Assembly (NCBI RefSeq): GCF_000715075.1
Contig: NC_134089.1
Span: 103,299,157-103,363,156, forward strand
Reading direction: 5' to 3'
Origin: Nicotiana tabacum
Taxonomy: Eukaryota; Streptophyta; Magnoliopsida; Solanales; Solanaceae
DNA length: 64,000 nucleotides
Both the position numbers and the translations under genes were made by a program. Shown here piece by piece: positions 1 to 11,387 of the stretch (position 1 is its first letter; every line of letters begins with the position of its first letter). The notes below the pieces were generated by a model. The model searched no databases and had not been told where the DNA came from. It was given only the letters and a program-made list of their open reading frames with translations.

Positions 1-150
1 GGAAGCGAAGGAGGACACTTAGCAAGGGCATACTTACTGCTGAACCTACGCGAACTGGGGAATTTGATCGACGAAGCCAAAAACATCCAGCCTGGAGAAG
101 GTCCTTTTAGGACCAAGTGGATTAGGTTTATTTGCTTTTCCAAAATGTAA
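1..150 (+). pseudogene. E0 ORF1, C-terminal fragment
   Basis: The first reading frame is open from the window edge to TAA at 148-150. It ends in a short acidic and basic tail containing HLARAYLLLNLRELGNLI. The same tail is readable, with differences, in E1 near 36620-36750 on the minus strand, at the end of the ORF1 that precedes gag. So this is the end of the E0 ORF1. Function is unknown; see the E1 copy for the better preserved body. Confidence 0.6.
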
Positions 151-371
151 TAAGGCCAAGTGCCATTAGTGACTTATCTTATTTAGTGTCATTTTAGATT
201 CACCTATTTTTACATTAATGAAATGAGGCAGTTATTGACACTGAAATTCTCCAAATCTATTTGTCGCTAGGCCTACCTCGGGCACAACGAGGCTCCATAA
301 TTAGGACGTGAATTTACATTCTCGCAATATGTGTTTAGACACTGCAAAAAAAATTTAGAATCCTTACTGAC
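151..371 (+). other. E0 spacer between ORF1 and gag
   Basis: This is non-coding sequence between the ORF1 stop and the open frame that leads into gag. It aligns by eye with 36409-36600 in E1 and 28140-28380 in E2 (both minus strand), sharing the stretch that contains AGGCCTACCTCGGGCACAAC. I see no separate signal in it. Confidence 0.5.
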
Positions 372-2640
372 TTGTTTACCTTTTGTTTTTCTTTATTTTT
401 ATTATTCCCATCCCCTAAGATTGGTTCACACATACTGGCATCATCAACATATCACACCATATCTAGAGGCCCTACACCTCCTCCTCCTCCGAGTTATCCA
501 AAAAGCAGAGGAAAAGCTAAGATGGATGACTTGACTGGTATACGAAAAGAAAATGCTGAGAATATTGAAACTTTAGACAGTTGGAACACTCCAACCCAGA
601 ATGACTTGGTCATGCGATTGTAGCAGAAAATACTGGAGTTACAAGGAGAACTTGAGTAGGTCCGCAACTTGGCAAACCTCTCCCTCACTCTGAACGTCCC
701 AGACATCAACCAACAAAATGTTCAAAACCCAGCACCTCCTCAAAATACGCAATACTTACGTCTACAAAATCCTCTTGCACCCCATCAGTACACCACACCA
801 CCTCACAACCCCAATCCTCTACCGATACCAACTCCTCCATAACACCATCATCAACCAACCCAGTACCCACAAACTACTACTTAACATACTCCTCAGAACA
901 CACCATAACCTATTCCCGATCCTAAAAACTCCACCAACGATCACCACTACACCCAAATCCTTGGCACCCACTAAAACAACCCCATTTACGTGGAAACAAT
1001 ACCCCACTCCCTCAACCAATCTCTTACACACCAGAATCCGCTGAACTATGAGGAAAAGGGAAAAGGGAAAAGGGAACCGCTGACAAGTAAAGTTCAGGGT
1101 GTTGAAGGATGAAAAGGGATAGAAGGTCTAAACTACGAGGATTTATGCATACAACTAGATGTGGAACTGCCAGAGGGTTACAAACCTCCCAAGTTCAAAA
1201 TGTTTGGTGGAACAGGTGATACTAAAGTTCATTTGAGAACTTATTGTGACAAGCACATGGGGGATGGAAAAGATGAAGTATTCGAATGAAGCTCTTCATG
1301 AGAAGTCTTACCGGAGATGCCCTGTCCTGGTACATAAGCTAGAATCCTAAGAAATGGGTGAGCATGGCATCATAATTTATGGACTGGTTCAAGTTTAATA
1401 CGGAAAATGCACCAGATATCTTCTATATCCAGAACCTAAAGAAGAAGACAACTGAGACTTCTGCGAGTATGCTACTCAATAGAGGTCGGAAGCAGCCAAG
1501 GTCAGACCAGCATTAAACGAGGAACAAATTAACAAGTTCTTTTTCAGGGCACAAGACCCACATTATTATGAAAGGTTAATGGTTATCGAGAATCATAAGT
1601 TCTCTGATATCATCAAACTCGGAGAAAGGATTGAAGAGGGCATTAAAAGCGAGATGGTGACAAATTTTGAGGCACTGCAAGCCATAAATAAAGCATTGCA
1701 ATCAGGTGTCATATCAAAGAAGAAAGAAGTAGAGGCAGTAATGGTGGCCCAAGGACCAAAATCTCCACTCACATACCAAACACCTCTACCTATATACCAA
1801 CCCTCACCTCCTAGATACTCTTAACCTGCCACCGCCTATCACAGTTATAACACCCAGCCAACCTACTATCATTCACCTCCAGCTCGTCCAAATTACCAGA
1901 AACCCCAACCTAATTTTGATCACAAACCACCCAGAAAGTACACTGCCATTACTGAACTCATCGACCAGCTGTACAAAAGGTTGAAAACTGCTGTTTATGT
2001 CACCCATATTCCCGTTGTGGCAATAAAGAAGTCATATCAATGGGTCAAACCGAATAAAACATGTGCATATCATTCTCGTATGAAGGGCACAACATTGATG
2101 AGTACTGGACAAGGAAAGATAAGATTCAGACGTTGATTGATAACAAGGTCATACAAGCAAAGGACGCTACACCCAACGTCCGCAACAATCCACTTTCAGA
2201 TCATCGGGGCAAAGGGATCAATGTGATAGAAACTAACGAGGAGTGGGACCCCGAGGGATCAATTGGACTTATCAAAAAGGGCGACGAAACTATGAAGCCT
2301 ACAGTCACGCTCAATCCTATTGTGGTCCAGGTATAGTCACCAGTTGAGGTTGAGGTAACCGCATCGGTCCCGTTTGAGGTAGAAGTAACACCACCTACAG
2401 CCACACCTGTTCCATTTGAGGTAGAAGTGGCCACACCTTTCACAGTGACAGTAGAAACCATGCCTCCTTTCAAGTCAAACACCATATCGTGGTATTACAT
2501 TGCCGAAGCCCGACGAAAAGGAAAAGAAAAGATGGAAGAGCCGTACAGGGAATGACCAGAACTGGAAGGATCTATACACCTGAAAATTTGGGAGGATCCT
2601 TGGAGGAAAGTACAGGCGAGGGAATATTGTCTCGTCGATC
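372..2640 (+). pseudogene. gag: E0 gag, degraded
   Basis: Gag packages the element RNA into cytoplasmic virus-like particles. The N-terminal frame (372-623) holds a proline run and then MDDLTGIRKENAENIETLD, matching E1 and E2. A stop at 621-623 and a TAG at about 654, where E1 has CAG, break it. The next part is proline- and threonine-rich and frameshifted. The conserved gag core around 1140-1560 includes LPEGYKPPKFKMF and a frameshifted MRSLTGDALSWY. It is followed by 1579-1824 (MVIENHKFSDIIKLGERIEEG) and 2061-2336, which ends at TAG where E1 has CAG. No CCHC zinc knuckle is visible. The last part leads into the protease. It is clearly homologous to the E1 and E2 gag regions and cannot make a full protein. 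Confidence 0.8.
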
Positions 2641-2642
2641 AT

Positions 2643-3140
2643 TTGATGAGGACCCCCACCCAGATATCAATCCTGCCACTATTGCAAAATTCAGAGGTGC
2701 ATAAGAATGCTCTGATGAAAGTTTCGAACGAAGCTTATGTGCCCAACAATATCACCAGCGGAGAAATGGCCAACATGGTAGGGCAAGTACTGGAGAGTCA
2801 CATGATAACCTTCCACGAGGATGAACTACCGCCTGAAGGGTTAAGTTACAACCGTGCACTGCATATCACGGTACAGTTCGAAGACAAATTCATTGCCAGG
2901 GTCCTAATAGATGTGGGTTCTAGCCTCAACATTTTCCCATTGACTACTCTGAAAAGGTTGGGCAAAGATTTTCATAAGATACGGGCAAGAAGCATGAACG
3001 TGAAAGCATTTGATAGGTCTCAAAGGGCAACGATTGAGGAGATTAACCTTTGTCTGCAGATGGGACCAACTTGGTTTGATGTTGAGTTCCAAGTACTAGA
3101 CATATCAACTACATACAATATTCAATTGGGTCGACCTTAG
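2643..3140 (+). pseudogene. pro: E0 retropepsin-like protease region
   Basis: This is the aspartic protease part of the polyprotein, which would cleave Gag-Pol. The frame contains VLIDVGSSLNIFPL. In E1 and E2 the same place reads LIDGGSSLNICPL, so the catalytic Asp is kept but the following Gly is replaced by Val. The frame runs on through LQMGPTWFDVEFQVLDIS to LGRP and stops at TAG (about 3138), where E1 has TGG (Trp). The upstream half (VGQVLESHMITFHEDELPPEG) is shared with both other copies. The family and order are clear; this copy is inactive. Confidence 0.85.
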
Positions 3141-3746
3141 ATACATGCCGTTGGGGCTGTGGTCCACGTTACACCAGGTCGTGAAGTTTGAATGGAACCA
3201 TTAGGAAGTAATCATTTGTGGAGATGGAACTAACCCTATCTACACCAGTCAAACTATCCCAATTATCGAGAATAGAAGAAGGCTGGGTGGATAAACTTAT
3301 CACCACATTGAACATGTCAATGCAATTGAGAAGAACAAGTGGTGGAGAAACAAAATAGAAAGCATACTGACATGGTCTGGGTATGAACCTGACAAAGGGC
3401 TTGGGAAGGATCTCCAGGGCATTACCAAACCGATACAGTTGAAACTTTATGGTATAACTTTCGGGTAGGGATATCCATACACATGGCAAGAGTATGATGA
3501 TTGGTCGCCTCCATGACGTGGTCCTTATTACCCTCTCGAGCAGCCGATACCACACCTGAGTTAGACTTTTTACCAGGCCGATACAATATGGGGACTGCAG
3601 AGGAAGAAGCTTTGGCTGGGTTGAGAAACTTGTTCTTGGACGACGAGAATATGGATTGCAATATGATAATTGAGAGGGAGGAGGAAGAAGGCCTCACCAT
3701 TCAAACTGCGGAGAAGGGAGTTCTTCTCAAGAATTGGACTGCCATA
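3141..3746 (+). pseudogene. E0 linker between protease and RT, left part
   Basis: This is degraded coding sequence downstream of the protease, matching E2 24557-25251 and E1 12960-13537. The frame 3501-3854 includes an acidic stretch (EEEALAGLRNLFLDDENMD) that matches the E2 linker frame at 24557-24856. TGA near 3516 replaces a Trp codon of E1. The element stops at 3746, where E1 begins, and continues at 43682. No catalytic motif is visible and the role is unknown. Confidence 0.7.
3742..3746. repeat. Target-site duplication of E1, left copy (CCATA)
   Basis: The five bases before the E1 LTR are CCATA. The five bases after its other LTR (43682-43686) are CCACA. Four of five match, and the gene sequence is continuous when one copy and E1 are removed. 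Confidence 0.75.
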
Positions 3747-6260
3747 TGTCGCACCCCTTTTTTCCTTGCGGATTCCGGGTTTCTACATTCATTGGGAACA
3801 ATTAGTTTCCTTTTGGGAATTGGGTACTTGAAGAGTCACAACCTTACGGATTAAGGTGTGTTAGGGCACCTAGAGCAATTAACTCATATAACTAGTTTGC
3901 ATTACCAGAGATTGGGTAAGGGCTCGAAATAACCTTGAGGGAGAGGTGTTAGACACCTCTCGCGGTCCACAATGGTGGGTCCCGACCGAACTCAATTATG
4001 TGAATTAGTCATTTAACTGATAAGCAGTCTAAGCACACATATGCAAATAAAAAAAGTTTAATAGATAGGCAGTCTAAGCACACATATGTAAATAAGGTGA
4101 GAGAGGTCCTAGGTTTGTTAGCCTATAGGATCACATATGTACAATAAGCGGTAAGCCTTCCTTGAATAGAGGGGTTATATGTGGTATTATCACATAGGTC
4201 ATCATATCCTTTACTACCTAATTACCCTCCCCTTGGTCATAGCCTATGGCGTTCTAACAGTCTTATGATGTATCCTATACGTACACTACCCGTCCCTTTA
4301 CTTATATAGTCCGGAGATATTTAGGACTTCTAGTTAAGGTGGATCTAGACTTTCCTGCAGTAATTAAAAGGTGAAACTCTAGGCGACATACAAAACATAT
4401 AGGACTGGACCAAATATGTAACAATTAAAAGGATCACATTTTACCTACATAAATAGAACAAGTAAGTGCACGTCTCAAAGTTTGAATAGGATATCTAGGT
4501 GAGCATGACAAGCAGAGAATATAGGATGTTGAGTTAGAGGAAAAAGTGTTGAAGACCTATTCAATTTGCCTACTGAATTTTTAGAATCTGTTGAATCTGG
4601 GCAGTCACAATAAGCAAAACAGTTTCACAGTTTTTCTTAGACCTTGATTACCTATAGGCTTGCCTAGGTGTGAATCCGTAGTACCATGTACACATGCTAT
4701 ATAAATGCAATCAGAATTTTGCGAATAATTTTTAAAAAGTTTGAGTTTAGTAAGTCCTATAGACATGCTGGTCTAGGCGCTTAATAATTGATTTTTAGAC
4801 TTATAGATGCTGACAGCTAAATGCAGAAACTGGTCTTAAAATCCTATAGGCATGACATCTAAATTCAGTGATTAAAGCATGCTGAAGATTGATTTAAACA
4901 TTGTTAGTATGCAGAATCTGATTTTTTCTAAGCAAGAATGATTAATTTTAAAACCCCTATAGGCATGGTATCTAAGCGAATATCGCAGCAAACTTACAAA
5001 CATGTTATCATTATGCAGTATCAATTTTTTTGAATCCCATCGGCATGATGTCTAAGTGAACAAACTATTTAACAGCTTATAGGCATGGTATCTGGATAGA
5101 CCAGGCATTGTAACAACTATAGGAATGGTATCTACCCTTTCCCAACAGGATATGTATAAGTAATCCTCCCTTTTACTAACTTCCCCAATATCTGTTTAAA
5201 AGAAATTATTATTATTATAGACCAATATTAATAATGAATTATAGAATGAAATTGCTACAACTATAGGAAGCCTGAATATAGGCCCAAAAGATACACCTGG
5301 CAGACCAGGTCATCAAAATGCCAAAAGTGTTATAACCTCGCAGTGCATCCAATAGTATCCTGGCCTGTCAAAGTTCCCAAGGGCCTCAGAGACCCTGGGA
5401 AATGCTCACACCAGGAAAACCTTCAATGTAACCCTTTGTGAGCAAGTTTGGAAAGCCAACTCTAGTGTGTTAAAGTTCAGAGGAGCCTCAAGGACTCCTA
5501 AGAAATGTTTACACTAGAGGGGCAAGACCCTAGGTGTTCTAAGAATAGGAGTAGTGTTTGAAAATAGAAGTAGTTTTAAGAAAATAGTTTAGAAGTAAAT
5601 AGAGTCATTGCAGCACTCTGAAGAAAAGGTTTCAGCAAGCAGAAAAATGGTCACAAAGTTTCAAAACAAAGATTCCTATTGCCCAGATTTAGCTTAGTTC
5701 ATTAGCTAACACTAGGTGGCATATAGCATGTTGAGAACAAACAACTACACATAGAGGGGAGCAGGGGTTGGGAACATAGGAATCCAGAATTAGGAACACA
5801 TAAAACAGAGTGAGAAGCGTACTGATTAACACCAAGCAAATATAGCACTCAATATGTCCTAATGGGACTGATTAGAAGTGATAGACATCAGACACATAAG
5901 TTTAAAAGGGCCAGATTACATAGCACTAGGTAGGGCATAGTAACATGAGCAATCATGTTGACTTAAAGCAGTAGACAGGAAAGACATAGAACTAAATCAG
6001 TAAGACCTAAATACATAAGTAATCATGCTAATTGCAGCAATAAACAGAAAAACAGAAGTTTAAATATAGAAGTAACCATGTTAATTGAGGTCAACAAATA
6101 GGAGAAGACATGGATTTGGTTACACAGAAATAGTCAGGGCAATGAACAGGAAAACACATAGATATAGCTTCAATGCGTTTGAACGGATATTAAGAGGGGA
6201 GACATACCAGTTAAAGAAAAAAAAAATAGAATATGTGAATATGCAGAACTCAGTGGTCTA

Positions 6261-6282
6261 GCCTTGGCTTTCAGCCGGCCAA
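6261..6282 (-). other. Conserved leader hairpin of LTR L1
   Basis: About 105 nt downstream of the TATA box the sense strand reads GGCCGGCTGAAAGCCAAGGC. GGCT/AGCC can pair. The same block is in L2 (16576-16597), L3 (31830-31850), L4 (41643-41664) and L5 (51334-51355). It would be in the 5' leader of the transcript. Confidence 0.55.
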
Positions 6283-6386
6283 ACAATGTAGTAAGTACAA
6301 GTAGCAACAAGATGAGAGCAGAGTATGTGTGTGAGTGAGAGTTTCTTTATGAATTGTGTTTGTGTCTAGAAGAATCAGAATGAGAG

Positions 6387-6394
6387 TATATATA
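6387..6394 (-). promoter_or_regulatory. TATA box of LTR L1
   Basis: TATATATA sits 1.90 kb into the LTR in element sense. Equivalent boxes occur in L2, L3, L4, L5 and L7, so this is probably the core promoter at the U3/R border. Confidence 0.65.
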
Positions 6395-7735
6395 GTACTT
6401 AGAGAGTAGAGCAAATAAGGTAAAGAGAATTAAAAGTCAGTCAATTAGGGGCAATCAAATAACTATAGAATCAAATCATGTAAGGGAATCCGGAATAGGC
6501 CCCTTAATTAGGGGTAGTTACTTAACGGTCACAGCAAACAAAGCTAATTAGGGTAAAGAATCCAAATCATACCCAAATAGGGAATCCGTAAGAATCCATG
6601 AACCATACGGATAGTTTATTAAGGTAAGGGAAGTAATCAAAATAATAAATTGAGCTTGATAGGGGTAGAAAGTTAGGGAATTATACCATAAATAACTCTA
6701 ATTGATTTTCAAATAAGGCAAGAAGTAGGCTCATCAGTCAATTAGGGTTAGAAATCATAAATGAAGTAATCAATTTCACAAATAAGGCAATATGGGTAAT
6801 CAGAGACCAATCAAGGGTTAATCAACCCATAAATAGACAAGAGGTGTCAATTAAGAAACTCAGGATTAAGGTAAACAAATAGCAATCAGTAAATAAATTT
6901 AATAAACAAGTGAAACCCTAGATAATTAGGCTAATCAGTCGATTATTCAAACCATGACGGACAAAAAACAATGTTGAAATCAAACAATAAACAGTCAAGC
7001 AATCAAGTCCGGAACATAGTCATTATAGGAAGATTAAACAAAAACATGAGAAATTTCAAAAAACCTTTTAAGAAGCCAAAACCCTAATTTAAAAAAAATA
7101 CCTGAAGTTGATTAACTGTGGAAAATCAGAGGACCCTTAAAGAAAACAACCATGAAAACTTGAAACACTTCAAATATGCAGAGATTCGGACAACAAATAA
7201 CAAGGAAAACAAAAACCCTTCATAACATAATGCTAAAAATCGGTTAACAGTAGAGAAATAGGAGAATCTTAAAGAAAAAATCAGTGATGAACTTAGAATC
7301 GTTTCAGATCTACAAAGATCTGGACATATTCAACTCTAAACATCAGGGTTTTGAAGAAATGGAGAGGGTAAATAGAATCTGGCCTTGATCTAGATATTTG
7401 CACCGTAAAACATCGATAGAAAATCACTCACAGACCAAAGGCGGACTCTCAGGGAGTCTTGGACAAGATCTGGACTAGATCTCTTAGAGATCTTTCCATG
7501 AGATCGCAAGAACGAGTAACCAGGAGACGTTAGAGACAAGTAGAAGTCTCAAACAACCATGGAAATCCATGGATTGAATAGGAATCAAAGAGATTAGGGC
7601 TGGTTTTCTGTGGCAGCGGCTAGGGTTAGGATTAGGTCTTAAAGAGATGGAGAGGATTAGGGATCCTAGGGCGGCTGTTTGGTGAGAATGAATTAGGCTA
7701 GGGGGTCATTCAGGTTAAAAATGGTAAGAGTGAAC

Positions 7736-7765
7736 GGTGGTCGTTGATCACTGTGATCAACCACC
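7736..7765. repeat. Palindrome in LTR L1 (GTTGATCAC/GTGATCAAC)
   Basis: Nine-base arms at 7743-7751 and 7753-7761, one base apart, are flanked by GGTGG and CCACC. It lies about 530 bp from the LTR start. L2, L5 and L7 have palindromes of different sequence at the equivalent place. Confidence 0.7.
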
Positions 7766-8295
7766 AGGATTGAAAGGTTTGGGGGCCTAGTTTTAATTCA
7801 AGTTGGGCCTGGTCTTAGTGGGTTAGGGATTTGGGATTGAAATTGGGCCATTTAATTAGGCTAGGTTCGAAATAAAAAGGGCCATTTGTTAAATACCCAT
7901 TTAATTGCTAAAATAATTTTTAAGTTAATAAATAATAAAAATGATATTCATGCCTAGAAATATTTTAAAATAATTACTTAATATTTTAAAAATATAAAAG
8001 GCTATTTTTCGTTAAAATAATGTAAAATGCTATAATTGCAAAGTAATTGCAATTGTACCCTAAAATGCAAATGTGGCTATTTGTTCAATAGAAGCTTCGT
8101 ACAAATGTAAAATGATAAAATAAAGCCACAAATTATTATAAAACTATTTGGGATGCAATCAGTGGTTATTTTATAAATAAAATACCGGGATGAGTTAATT
8201 AAAATCTTTTTAAAATACAGAAATTACAAAAAAAAATACTAATTGATGCAAATGCATAGTTTTGAAAATATTTTAGGGAAAATTGGGTATCAACA

Positions 8296-8312
8296 ACTCC
8301 CTCTCTTTACCC
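8296..8312 (-). other. E1 polypurine tract
   Basis: The sense strand GGGTAAAGAGAGGGAGT lies directly before the LTR start TGTTGAT. It would prime plus-strand DNA synthesis. It is close to the E0 tract GGGTAAAGAGGGGCAGC. Confidence 0.75.
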
Positions 8313-8412
8313 AGAAAGGATGAAAGAGTTTTCGGGTAAAGAAATGATGGCCAATTTTGATCGAATGAGATTTTTTTAGAAAAATAAAGGACGAACTCTG
8401 GTCTTTGAGTTG

Positions 8413-8456
8413 CCTACATATCCCTGGTTTTACAGGAATCAAATCGTGTGTAGTTC
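8413..8456 (-). other. Conserved stem-loop, copy 1
   Basis: Outer stem CTACA (8414-8418) pairs with TGTAG (8449-8453). Inner CCTG (8423-8426) pairs with CAGG (8433-8436). It is one of ten copies in the window; the sense consensus is GAACTACR...GATTC-stem-loop-stem-GATAYGTAGG. Confidence 0.65.
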
Positions 8457-8757
8457 TGGACCCATCAGTGAATGAAGTCGACAGAGTTATTACAGGAATG
8501 GTAGCTAGTTTCATCAAAAGGTCCTTTTTGTGAAGGGTGAGGTCGGATAGAGTTATGGTTGCAAACTCGAAATGTATCAGATGTGTTATAGGGCAGATAG
8601 CTGGATATCATGGGATAGGATGGGTAACTTATGAGAATTGCTTATGAATGGCAAAGTAAAAATGGTACGAGCGGAAACTGGAGCGAAGGCTGCTCCTGTT
8701 AATAAAAAATGGTTACCTCCGGGATTACCTGCAAACTCAAAATACGATGCATGCAAG

Positions 8758-9692
8758 TAGGGGTGTACAAAAGAAATCGACAAACCATACCAACCCGATA
8801 ATCCGAATCAGACCGAGAAAAAAAACCCGACTATGGTTTGGTATTGGAAAAAAAATCCGACGATAATTGATTTGGTTTGGTTTTGACTAAAGAAAGTCAA
8901 ACCGAAACCAAACCAACCCGACATTACATATATAAAATTTTTAGATATATTTAATATATATAAATATACTTATTGTGATGTAGTTTATAAATATTTCTTA
9001 AAAATTTTCATAATTTTATCTTTTAAGGTATTATTTCAATGTTGGACTTAGAACTTTTGAATGTTTCAATAAGTTTTATAGACATTAACATTAGTAAATT
9101 AAAATAATGCTAACAAAAGCTCAAACCAAAATCAAATCAATACTAATACTAATAAAAGACATTCAATTCAATACTACGAACAAAAATGTATTGGATATCT
9201 ATTTTTTGTTTTGCAGTAATTGAGATAAAAATACATAACCTATTTTTATTTTTTTCCTTTAGCGTTTAGTCATGTAATTAATACTCCCTTATAAGTCTAC
9301 TTATTTTATCATGACTTAGTATTTTTAGATTATGTTTATTTTTATTATGCCTTTTTAATTAACAATATTTATATTACATAATTTTATTGTCTTTATTGTT
9401 GAATATTTTATGATAATGCCATGACACATCTCATATTTTGTATTATTTTCTTGTAAAATACTTTATATAGTTATATCTTACTAGGATTAAAGAAATATTT
9501 GAGCACAATTTATATGTTTTGTTCTACGAAGATTTTACCAGAAAAAACCTCGAATAACCCAAAAATCAGAGAAAAACCGAGAGTGAAAAACCCGAGTTTT
9601 ATTGGTTTGGTTTGGTCTTTAAATTTAATAACCCGACACAATTGGTTTGGTAATTATAAAATCCGAACCAACCCGACCTATGTACACCCCTA
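8758..9692. mobile_element. Non-autonomous hAT-type DNA transposon
   Basis: The ends are perfect 12-bp inverted repeats: TAGGGGTGTACA at 8758-8769 and its complement at 9681-9692. They are flanked by an identical 8-bp duplication CATGCAAG (8750-8757 and 9693-9700). An 8-bp duplication and a TAGGGGTGT end are typical of plant hAT elements. The ends also carry many short subterminal repeats (ACCAAACC, CCGAACC, AACCCGA), usual for hAT transposase binding. The 935-bp body is AT-rich with no transposase ORF, so it moves only with an enzyme from elsewhere. E0 and E2 lack it at the equivalent place. The frame 9499-9819 crosses its right end and is not a gene. Confidence 0.9.
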
Positions 9693-10051
9693 CATGCAAG
9701 TACATAGATTACTGCGAGAATTTAAACGTGATGAAAATTCCCTTTGGACCATGAAAGATTGTCTTTGGACGGTGCGGATGATGTCCTTAGACTATGATGT
9801 CCTAGGCTATGAATTGTGAGATAGAAGATTTGCAAGCCATGAAATAATGTTCTCGGGCCATGAGGATGGTGCCTCTAAACCATGACTCCTTTGAATAATG
9901 ATATGCAAATTTGAGAGATCCTCAGGCCATGGCATGGTGTCTTCCGGATATGAGGATCATGCCTTTAGACAATGACGCCTTTGGACAAGTTGGCGATGTT
10001 TCAGCCCATGAGATGCAATAATATAATGCTAAAATAAAAAAAGTCAAGGCT

Positions 10052-10890
10052 TAGTCTTGTGAGGTTGAGGGCAGAGCTTAGCTTGAAAGAGGAGCAAATA
10101 GATAGTGCCAGAATAGAGCAACATTTATGCAAGAAGGAACAATGCTTAGTCCCATGAGAAGGCAGTGCTTAGCCTTATGTGAATATGGAGGTATGGCTTA
10201 GCCTCATGTAGATGGAAACAGAGCTTAGTCTCATGCAGAGAGAAGGCAGTGTTTAGCTTTATGCAGATATGGAGGCAGGGCTTAGCCTCATGCACAATTC
10301 GGGACTGGGCCTAGTCCCATGCAAATGAAAGGAAGTGCTTAACTTATGCAAAATGGAGACAGGGCTTAGCCTCATGCAAGATTCAGGATAGGGCTTAGTC
10401 ACATGCAAAGGGAAGGCAGTGCTTAGCCTTATGAAAAATGGAGGTAGGGCTTAGCGTCATGCAGATGGAGACAGGGCTTAGTCTCATGCAAAGAGAAGGA
10501 AGTGCTTAGCCTTATGCAAAATGGAGGCAGGGCTTAGCCTCATACAAGATTCGGAACAGGGCTTAGTCCCATGCAAAGGGAAAGAAGTGCTTAGCCTTAT
10601 GAAAATATAGAGGCAGGTCTTAGCCTCATGCAAGATTCGGGACAGGGCTTAGTCCCATGCAAAGGGAAGGCAGTGCTTAGCCTTATGCAAATATGGAGGC
10701 AGGGTTTAGCCTCTTGCAAGATTGGAGACAAAGCTTAGTCTCATGCAAGATGCGGGACAGGGCTTAGACCCATGCAGATGGAAGGCAGAGCTTAGTCTTA
10801 TGCAGATATGGAGGCAGGCTTAGCCTCATGCAAGGTTCGGAATAGGGCTTAGTCCCATGCAAATAGAAAGAAATGCTTAGCCTTATGTAG
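10052..10890 (-). repeat. E1 tandem hairpin array
   Basis: Tandem monomers of about 29 bp alternate in three types, giving a longer period near 86 bp. In sense they read GAGGC-TAAGCCCT-GCCTC, AAGGC-TAAGCACT-GCCTT and GGGAC-TAAGCCCT-GTCCC. Each can form a 5-bp stem with an 8-nt loop. The arms change together. Clear examples lie at 10272-10289 and in the GGGACTGGGCCTAGTCCC unit near 10300. The same array type is in E0. Confidence 0.85.
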
Positions 10891-11387
10891 TGAACAGTTA
10901 GCAAATAGGAGTAGAGTATTTCTTAGCTGGAGATATATTTGGTGTCTGGTGGCCCGATTGATAGTGATTTTGCTGCATGTATATATTTACGAATACTATT
11001 GTTACGTCAGATGTGCCTGCGCTCAAAGAAAAAATTATAAGTTTTGTAAGGGGAGGTTGGTTCGTGCCTTCGTCTGCTGGCTTTGCTCTGCTCCATTCTG
11101 GAGGTATTGTTTGAGTTTCCCTGTGTAACACCTGGCTGTTACAGAAATGGAGTTTTCGAAAATATGCAATTATTGATGAAATAGAGTTATTTTTACGAAT
11201 CATAGTGAAATATCAAGTAGTTTAGATGAACTGATGAATGTAACATATTTCAGAGACATTACAACTTTCTCGTATTAGAATTTTAAGGGTCCTCCTCAAA
11301 ATTCTACCCCAGTTTGGTAAATGATCCTTCGACCGTTTGCGAGTAACGAAACTTGTTGGACCTTCTTCGGAATTTTGAGAATCCTTC

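Larger units (their letters stand above)
3747..8295 (-). repeat. LTR L1 (3' LTR of E1)
   Basis: In element sense it starts TGTTGATACCC at 8295 and ends GTGCGACA at 3747, giving TG...CA ends. It is preceded in sense by a purine-rich PPT at 8296-8312. It carries a TATA box at 6387-6394, a leader hairpin at 6261-6282, a donor-like GGTATGTC at 6201-6208 and a palindrome at 7736-7765. Two copies of a 45-bp repeat lie at about 4020-4105. The R-U5 part has scattered degenerate repeats of CCTATAGGCATGGTATCTA (about 4840-5130). It is closely similar to L4, its partner. No protein-coding ORF is credible. Confidence 0.92.

Noticed and set aside
718..1044. Threonine- and histidine-rich frame, and 27511-27825 / 35646-36020 likewise
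   Set aside because: Shifted reading of the proline- and asparagine-rich part of gag; the in-frame version is found in other copies.
9499..9819. 106-codon frame
   Set aside because: It starts inside the hAT element and crosses its right end into E1 3' UTR.
10052..10890. CRISPR-like appearance of regular repeats
   Set aside because: No unique spacers, no cas genes, plant context; the whole unit repeats, so it is a tandem array.
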